From Pocillopora verrucosa (Eukaryota > Cnidaria > Anthozoa > Scleractinia > Pocilloporidae): a stretch of 64,000 nucleotides of DNA. Below are positions 56,642 through 64,000 of this stretch, piece after piece. Both the position numbers and the translations under genes were made by a program. Position 1 is the first letter of the stretch. Each line of letters opens with the position of its first letter. Below the pieces are notes generated by a model. It had not been told where the DNA came from. It ran no database searches and saw nothing but the letters and a program-made list of their open reading frames with translations. Location of the stretch: contig NC_089319.1 of NCBI RefSeq assembly GCF_036669915.1, positions 8,774,080 through 8,838,079 of the forward strand. Direction: 5' to 3'.

Positions 56642-57699
56642 GTGTACTTTGGAGAGCTTAATCTTTTGCCTTTTTCATGTGCGCCCTGGGTTTGTGCCTT
56701 TTGTGTAGCAGCATCTCTGTTTGGCAAGGACCACGCAGTTCCGCTGATCAAGATTTTCATTCTTGCAAGTGCAGCTAGCACCCAAAAATTTCCAGTCGCA
56801 ACCATGACATCCCCAATCGTCAAATGTGTTTGCGTATGCGGTTTCTTTAGTGTCACCGGTATCCTGTGTCACCCAATTGTAAATGGACACACGTTGGACC
56901 ACGACGGGAGCACCAAATGGGTTTGTAGTGGCAGTCGTTGGCACTGAGGCAGCTCTCTTTTGCCAAGGTGCCCTCGAATTCTGGATACTTCTCACTGGAG
57001 CCACTAGTATGGTCGAATTTTTGTATGGCAAGTCTAGAGCTACTTATGTATGGACAACCATAATTCAAGAACCCAAGGTAATAGTACTCCAGGTTTGTGG
57101 CAATGATATTAATAGGAGATCCCAGTTTAAAGCGACTCTAATGGATGGTCCAGATCGCCCTGAAGGTGTGCTGAACAGACGCTGGAAATTTATCTGCTTC
57201 ATCCGTGAGTTGGTCAATCAATTCAACCGACGTCGCTCCGTTTGCCAGCTTGTTATTCGTTTCCCTTTTTCCACCTTTGACAAAGCGTTTCTCGCTTCAC
57301 AGACGTTATTACGTGGGAGCCATATTTTTCCAGAACAGTACAATACTTCACCCAGGATTTTCACTTCACTTTGTTGTGAACTTTTGCTCTTTGTTGCTAC
57401 TGATACAGTAGCACCCAACGAGTAGGCGGACTGCAAAGAGGCGCTCAAGCTTGACTAGGTGGCAAGTGATTTATAAAATTCCTTGGTATTTGCATAATAT
57501 TCGAAATGGCTGCTCGAAGACATTTCGGGGAAAGCTCCTCAAAGATCCTGTTCTCTTCTTCCTGAAAGTCGGCCAGTAAGTTGACCTTTCGAAGATCTAT
57601 CACTCTTTCCAGCGCAGAATTCTCAGCGTCGGTAGTCTCACATGTTAATTTAAAAGCGTATAACACACAAACGAGGGGCACCAAAGGGAAATGCATCAT
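56642..57699 (-). pseudogene. MACPF pseudogene E
   Basis: Degraded MACPF paralogue. The N-terminal frame (57445-57699, signal-peptide-like MMHFPLVPLVCVLYAF) shifts after about 60 residues. A middle frame (57218-57448) contains the SASLQSAYSLG segment, then jumps across a large internal deletion that removes the MACPF core, retaining only fragments. The C-terminal cysteine-rich frames (56675-57068: HYKPIWCSRRGPTC; WGCHGCDWKF) overlap in different phases and the CSC and ECY cysteines are altered. Cannot encode a working protein. The AATAAA (56512-56517) and upstream acceptor persist. Related to the remnant at 36163-36680. Confidence 0.85.
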
Positions 57700-57779
57700 T
57701 CTTCTTTTCTTATGTCACTTCAGATATGATAGACGATCTACGGGAAAAATTGTTGCAAAGCATGCGCAATTGCTTTGAA

Positions 57780-59367
57780 ATGCAGTCTCCAGAAAGAACC
57801 AAAACCTTTAAACAAGTTATACATAAGGTGCGTAAGATTCCAAGTAAAACGTTTTATACCACGAATGTGGCTGGCATTTTCCTTTAAAATTTTTATTTCG
57901 GACCTTTTAAATTTTTAGATGTGATTGTTTAGTGAGACAATTATAAGATTGTTCTTTTAATTTTGAACGGCATTGGAGGATGTTAGGTCAAGTAATCTTC
58001 TAGCTAAATTACGACTACTACGTGCTTTTAAATCATTTGCTTGTTGTTTTTTGCTTTTTGATTCTATAAAAAGGAACCTTAAGTTTTAATATTAATATCA
58101 ATTCTAGTTTGATGAAAAATAATGTAAACTCCACCTTCTGAAGTAACCAAAAGCCCATGACCTACGTTTAAGTTTTTCTCTAAACGATAAAAAAGTGGTG
58201 CAAAAAAGCTTGAAAAGATATGAATTTTTCTCAGGGGGCACAGTAACGAATCCGGTAATCTGATTGGCTTTTAGTGTGGTCCAGATTTTCCTGTCTCTAA
58301 CCTCAGTCACAGTAACTCTCTCGTGAGTCACCTAGAACATTCCTAGCTTCGTTGCTATTTTCCATAAATAAATTTTGTTTTGCCTGCTGGGCAGTTTTTT
58401 CAGGCAAATCAAGCCGATTAATAACTTATTAATCGTCTCTTTTCTCACTCTCAAATCGCTTTTGTTGCCACTAGAAAAGTGTTTTCTAGATGAATTTTTG
58501 GTAGCAAATGTGTCATTAAATGGGTTTACATGCGGCCTAGACACAGTTTTCAATTACTCTAATCCTTCACAAAAAGTTACTCAGAAAGTTAAAACTGCGA
58601 TGTATTTGTTTACAGTTGAATTTATCGATGGAAATTTCATTCATTTCATTTTTTAATTCCCTCAAACAATTTTTCGTTGCTTGCAATAAGTCTTTACACG
58701 TCTGGCCATCTGTAACGTAAATTGCACGATAAAAACCGAGTTAATTTAACGAGAAAAAAACCGCATTAAATTCCTCTTGGGTCTAGTGTCCCATTTGACT
58801 TATGTGGTGGAAAAAGACCAGATTTACACGCGCTATTGAAACTCTTCGACTCACTGGTATCTAATACTGCGCATAAACTCCACCATCTGCCATCATATGC
58901 CACCATTTTAGAAACCAGCACAGTTTTATGTTGCCAAAAATACGCGCTAATCGTTACACGATAAGAAAATCTATATTAGAAAATCCATATCTATAATTGT
59001 GTATGTAATATTCACTAAGTGAAAAGTAGTCAGTACTGCAAAACTCCTTGATGTAGACATAAGGTATATGAAAGGCAGAAGAGCCTAAAATTAAGTAAAA
59101 ATTCATAAATAGTTATAAAAACTTAGATCTCAGGAGAGTTTTGGAATTCATTTGCGTGCAAGTGCATGTGATAACTTTAGTTCACGGCAAGAACAACTCC
59201 TCCTAAAAAATTTAAAATTCCCCAAAAGGCTACAATTTATTTCTTTCGGCAACTACTTCAAAAATCGTTGTAAAAACGTAGGATTTTGACATCGAGAATT
59301 GTTGAATGTTCTGATAACCTAGAAAGAGGGGAGGGTCACATTCCAAATTCAATTGAAGAAAACTTAC
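57780..59367. other. Non-coding stretch
   Basis: Outside the duplicated module. Short ORFs (58104-58656) show no domain or signal peptide I recognise. May include intron sequence of the discoidin-type gene. Confidence 0.4.
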
Positions 59368-59495
59368 TGATGGTTCCGTAAACCTCAACTCTACGGCAGA
59401 TTGATCGTTGCCAAGTAACTGGTAGAAAACGAAGGTATCTTGCATAAATCAGAACTTCCAGAGCATGTTGGTCAATTGTGTAGGATCCACCGTCC
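59368..59495 (-). CDS. Discoidin (F5/8 type C) domain C-terminal exon
   Basis: A 128-bp exon between an acceptor (ATATTTCACAG, AG at 59496-59497) and a donor (GTAAGTTTTC from 59367 downward). In frame it reads YTIDQHALEVLIYARYLRFL, then PVTWQRSICRRVEVYGTI, the conserved C-terminal strand of F5/8C (discoidin) domains, which bind glycans or phospholipids on cell surfaces and extracellular matrix. The usual final cysteine after VELYG is not within this exon. No other exon of the gene was found nearby, so it is either a multi-exon gene with long introns or an orphan exon. Confidence 0.65.
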
Positions 59496-59497
59496 CT

Positions 59498-61180
59498 GTG
59501 AAATATCTATAAAATAATGAGAAAATATAACACAGTCACAAGTATTTGAAATGAATTTTCTCGAAAAGAGGGTTCAATAACGATAAATATTGTAAACAGC
59601 TGAAAGGAACCGCTCATCTCCAATGCTGTCGCAGAAACGTGGTGCAGAATATGGACTAACGTACGCGCCCTTTCGATTTGCCTACAAGCGATACCGCTTG
59701 ATTGGATCATGTTTACTGTAGGTAATCTCGACCGATATAGCCGTCGATATATCGGTATATCGATTTATCTCTTAGTGTACCCGTTTAAAAAAAGTAAAAC
59801 ATTCAAAAGTCAGCCTGTTTACCCATAATACAAGTAAGGGCCTTTGAACATTCATATTGTCTCCTCTTCATTCCAAACCGAGCAAAAGCATGTTACGTGG
59901 GCGTTGTTTCGGTACATAATCCTCTTAGTTATATTTTTTTTAACTGACAGGAAAAATTTCCTCGCTGAGATTTCAAGGGAAAACAACACATCAATTTTTA
60001 ATCAGGTTTCGCAATGGCCATGGAAGCGCATATTCTAGAAATATTAATCAAGTAATTGAAGAAGGGAAATTGAGTAATTTTCCAACCGTGGTGCAGCGAT
60101 GTTTCTCATGGAAAACAAGTGAAATAGCAGGAGAGCGACGCTCAGCGATTTCCTAGACAAACCAAGTTAACTTTGGTACACCCACCTTTTGTATGTCTTT
60201 GCTAACTGAGAGCCTGGTGCGGGATGTTAATGAATACGATCGCACATACTAGAGTACTTATGAATCCTACGGATATGCACCGATTCCACAAGCTTCTCGT
60301 TATCTATTCGTTCGATGGATTTCTTCTTTTGGAACCTTTAGCTTATTTATTGATTTTGCTCATAATATACGTGTTGTGCTTATTGTGTACGTTTGTGAAT
60401 ATGAACGAGAACCCACCACTGTAATAATATTTGCTAAACTACTTCGGCTTTACTTATTGCAAAGGTTGTTAAATTACGAATCAGATAGGCTTTCCCAGAC
60501 ACAATTATTTTGGATATTCTGACAATGATAAACAAGGAAATGGGATACGGCAGGTTTTCTGTTTTGCATGCCAGACAAATCTTCTGCAAAGCTAACCCAT
60601 AGCATTATCATACAACCTCTGGTTCTTTTCAATGCTATAAAATTGTGCTATATCAGTAGCCATATGCAGTCTTAACTGCTTATTTTTAGGATATCGCTCT
60701 TTTCACAGACCGCCAACATTTCTTTCTTTTTAGTAGTCTGATTGTCCTATATAGATTATGCTAAGAGAGTGTCCGCTTGTCAATTCCAACGCAAATAAGT
60801 AGGTCAAACTAATGATCTTTTGAAGCCGATCCTGCTAAATTACCAATCACATGCAGCGATGTGCTTATTACAGACAAACTGCATACATATCTTCATGTTC
60901 CTGAGCAACCCGGCGATATGTTATCTGTAGAGATTAGTCTGATATTATATTTTTTCACAGCAAAAACACGTTAATTCTTCCTACAATGTTAATTGTGATA
61001 AAAATACTTACATTGCAAAAACTACGAAATTACTTATGTACCGGTAACTAACTAATTACAAAAACGTTGAAAACGATAACAAACAGCCTTGCAAAAAAAG
61101 ATTTTCCACGCGAGAAAAACTTCGAAATCGGACTCCGAGTCCGACTGAAAAATTTGGTCGAAATCAAGTTCGCTATTATT
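59498..61180. other. Non-coding stretch
   Basis: No confident exon. A 66-residue plus-strand ORF at 60224-60424 ends in a hydrophobic run (AYLLILLIIYVLCLLCTFV) but has no family match. A small palindrome (GGACTCCGAGTCC) lies near 61130-61142. No recognisable N-terminal discoidin exons seen on the minus strand. Confidence 0.35.
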
Positions 61181-61511
61181 TCAATTGTCCTCGGTCGATT
61201 TGTAGACCATATCGTCTTCAGAACCATCTAAACCATCAGGCCAGTACCACCGCAACACGATTCTTTTCGTTTCCTGTCGTTCGCATTTTTGTGGTTTTCT
61301 CGCCTGTGTTGTTGATCGCGCGATTCGGTGGCATGTCGAACGTTGGCGGAGTCTCACCCATGTTAGCAATCAGATGCAGAAGGTAACTGTGTTCTTCGCC
61401 ACAGCCTGACGTTACTTTCTGACACACCAAATTCACGTTCGGCAGCCCGGTTTCCACTTTGTTCAGCAAACTGGACAATTCTCAGCTTCTCAGAAACTGT
61501 GTAGCTCTGAC
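61181..61511 (-). pseudogene. Pogo/Tigger-type transposase relic
   Basis: Minus-strand remains of a DNA transposase. The N-terminal CENP-B/pogo helix-turn-helix reads YTVSEKLRIVQFAEQSGNR, then AAEREFGVSESNVRLWRR (about 61400-61508). After a deletion or frameshift the DDE_1 core start follows: IANMGETPPTFDMPPN and TTGNEKNRVAVVLA, then a short end rich in D/E (LDGSEDDMVY). The first catalytic Asp (normally MDETP) is Gly here and most of the catalytic core is deleted, so it is inactive. It abuts repeat X at 61512. Confidence 0.75.
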
Positions 61512-62515
61512 TATCTAATGTATCCAGCTATATAAAAGATGATAACTGTTGGTACGTTCTAAAATTCAGTCACTGGCTGACAATCCAGATGTAAATTGAT
61601 ACTCTTTATATTACGCATCGAAGTGTACACAGTATTTGTTTGATTTCACAGATATTGCGAAATATTTTTAAGATACTTTACAATCTTTGTTACTTGCATT
61701 TTGAATTTACTTGTGATTGGCTCTTATCAATACCATTTATTCACGAATCGCACCATTTTTTTGCTCTTCAAAATGCATCTCTTTCCCAGCCAATGAGAAA
61801 GCTTTTCTAAAACACAAGTTTAGCACAGTATACAGACCAAAAGATCATCAGTTTATAATCTCTCGTACCGACTATAAAATCTTAAGTATTAGAAACTGAA
61901 TTGTGCTATTTCAAATTTGATGTAATAAAGTGGTAATTGAACTGAGTGGAGTGCAATTTTGGTTTGAAATCATACTTGTAATTTCAAATTACGTGTATAA
62001 TTTCAGACTGAATTACACTCAACTCAGTTCAATCATCATTAATTTATTAGTCATAAACTTGATCAGGTGTAACTCTGTATTATACAATAATCCCAAGTAC
62101 CTTATTAGAAGGTCACAGATATGCAGCAGCTCACCTAGTTTAACTAAGTTTAAAATAAAACTTTATCACTCCTACCTACATCGGCCTTCTGTTCAGCTAA
62201 GGATTAAGGGTTACAGAATTTAACTAATAAATTTTATTTTTTTTCAATTATCTATTTATTTATTTTTAAAGGTATGTATGGGTATTTATATTTACTTGAT
62301 CATTTTTTTTTTCATACATGGTCTTTAGGTCACCTAATTAAAAATAAAAGCAATACATAATGATTTAAGCATAATTCACCTTATGTAAACATTTTCGAAT
62401 GTTTTGAACTCGGTTTTGAATTGTGCTACTTTTCGAACGCTGCTGTAGGACAAAATTTCTGGGTTTGGCATAAAACTTTCTAAAACTCTCCAAACCCTCC
62501 CCTTCTCCTCCTGAT
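61512..62515 (+). mobile_element. Unclassified repeat X, fullest copy
   Basis: About 1.0 kb, shared with 45755-46628 and, inverted, 44015-44700. Inserted in LINE L5 at the same LINE position as in L3. No coding domain; termini are not inverted repeats. It directly adjoins the pogo-type helix-turn-helix sequence, so it could be part of a pogo-derived non-autonomous element. Confidence 0.55.
61936..62033. repeat. 98-bp imperfect palindrome in repeat X
   Basis: Arms start ATTGAACTGAGT and end ACTCAGTTCAAT, roughly 80% paired by eye. In the 44.5 and 46.1 kb copies one arm is largely missing. Confidence 0.8.
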
Positions 62516-64000
62516 CTATGAAGACAATTTAGAGGGACATCTGCTGTTCCCTGCACTTCTGCTGCATTTGGCGAAGGGAGAGGATCATCGGTATCTCCAC
62601 TGTAGAATGTTCTGCTCGAAAGCCACTTTAGGACTCTGGGTAGACGCATTCCGCTAGCTGTTGAAGACGCACTTAACAGGACTCTGGCATACAGTTTGCC
62701 CACGATGCTTAAGAGGGAGATGCCTCTGTAGCTGTTGCAGTTGCTCTTGTCGCCTTTGTTTTTGCACTGGGTGACGATTCTGGCATCTCTCGTATCTTGT
62801 GGAACACCACCGTCACTCCAACATTTGACAAACGGTGTCATGTAAAGACTACAAAATGGTGGTCTTGCAGTGCTTGATCAGGTCTGGAGGATGCCATCAT
62901 TCCCAGGGGCTTTGCTATAGGTTAAGCTGTTAATAGCCTTGCCGATTTCTTGCAGTGTTGGTATAGCTTCTAACTCCTCCATGATGGGCAGAGGCGTCCA
63001 TTGCTGAGGTGAAAACAACCTTCTCTCTGGAGTAGAGCTCTAAGTAGTGTTCCACCCATCTCTCCATCTGCTCAACTTTGTCGGTGATCACTTCTCCGCT
63101 GCTGGTTTTCAGGGATGCTTTTTTGTTCAAGGTTGGTCCAAGAGTTTTCTTGATGCCCTCATATATGCCCCTGATGTTGCCTGTTTCTGCTGCAGTCTGG
63201 ATATCGTTACTGGGCTCCTGCCAGTACTCATTGGCCCATCTTCTTGCTCTCTGCTGTAATTTGCTCCTGGCTGATCTGATTGCTTAGAGGGTCTTCTCAA
63301 TTGGTGAGCGCTTGTTTTCAGTAAGGGAAGCATGCTATGTAACAATAACAGGAATTAACTTCTCCGACTTGGCTTCAAACCAGTCATAATTCTTTGAAGT
63401 CTTCCTCCCAAAGGTAGCAAGAGCTGATTTCTGAATTACCTCATGCAGGTGGTTCCATGACCTAGAAGCGGTGTTACATGGGCGGCCTGCAGACAGATCA
63501 TCTTCAAGAGACTTTGTGAATCCTCAAGCTTCTCTTAATGTTGCATCTTGTTTTTGTCAGTGCGTGGCTTCCCTAAATGTTTGAAGCAATGAAGTTTCTC
63601 TGGTAGCAGTTTGATCTTGCAACATGTTAGTGAATGGTTGGAGTCGCAATCAGCGCTGTGGTATGAGTGGGTGAGAAGCACATGCTTAGTTTTGTACGTC
63701 TAACAATGACCATGTCGAGCCAGTGTCAGTGCTTAGATCGAGGGTGGCACCATGACATTCTGTGTTGTGGCTTCATCTGCAAATAGGAGTTGGTTCGGCA
63801 GAGGCCATGATGAGAGCAAAGCTCCAACCGGTGCTGCCCGTTCTCGTTTATCTTTCCAACTCCAAAACAACCCAAGCAGGAAGACCAAGACCCATGGTCT
63901 ACACCTACTCTGCCGTTGAAGTCGCCAAGGAGGACAAGGTGATTGCTGCTGTGGATGTTCTTGATGGTATCGCTCAGGTAGGTCTTTTGCCTCAGGTGCG
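62516..64000 (-). mobile_element. LINE copy L5, running off the window
   Basis: Same LINE family: RT fingers (62365-62841 frame: DARIVTQCKNKGDKSNC; YRGISLLSIVGKLYARVLL), linker frames (62930-63345) and the start of the endonuclease region at 63.7-64.0 kb. Interrupted by repeat X as in L3. Its 5' end, and by analogy another MACPF module, would lie past 64 kb. Confidence 0.8.

Overview
This 64 kb window is eukaryotic and A+T-rich. Short exons are flanked by GT/AG splice sites and most of the space is transposon debris. The gene content points to an anthozoan cnidarian, probably a stony coral or sea anemone. It includes SCRiP-like peptides with an eight-cysteine pattern ending CCC, a family of secreted MACPF (perforin-fold) proteins, EGF and REJ-like extracellular modules, and a discoidin exon. 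I cannot name the species.

Layout. 1-5.7 kb: a decayed LINE with a YVDD reverse transcriptase and a (CTAT)n tail, a 19-bp tandem repeat, and two clean phase-1 exons of an unrecognised plus-strand gene. 5.7-7.1 kb: two SCRiP-like paralogues on the minus strand, one with a clear two-exon structure. 7.1-14.7 kb: mostly non-coding, with a small secreted-peptide candidate and a decaying minus-strand gene with three EGF exons (two damaged) and a frameshifted REJ-like exon.

14.7-64 kb is a segmentally duplicated array. The repeated module, read along the plus strand, is: a minus-strand LINE fragment, a shared ~0.6 kb 3' flank, a single-coding-exon MACPF gene (minus strand), then a long spacer holding a tRNA-derived SINE and a foldback MITE. 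MACPF loci are A (19.4-20.8 kb, intact), a 3' stub (30.8 kb), a 3' remnant carrying a MITE (36.2-36.7 kb), C (39.7-41.1 kb, intact, plus strand), D (49.6-51.0 kb, intact, minus strand) and E (56.6-57.7 kb, pseudogene). C and D sit in the arms of a very large inverted repeat (about 36.7-44.7 against 46.0-55.0 kb) around a 1.3 kb unique centre. Their predicted proteins are identical although the spacers in the same arms differ by several percent, which suggests arm-to-arm gene conversion. The LINE-MACPF junction is shared by all modules, so the LINE was present before amplification. Another LINE start at 62.5-64 kb predicts a further module beyond the window.

Between E and the last LINE lie a lone discoidin (F5/8C) terminal exon at 59.4 kb and a pogo/Tigger-type transposase relic at 61.2-61.5 kb. 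I found no system that is clearly new to biology. The strongest candidates for a second look are the palindromic MACPF array with its conversion signature, the 240-bp MITE inside a MACPF remnant, and a perfect 29-bp-arm foldback created inside one LINE copy. All alignments were done by eye.
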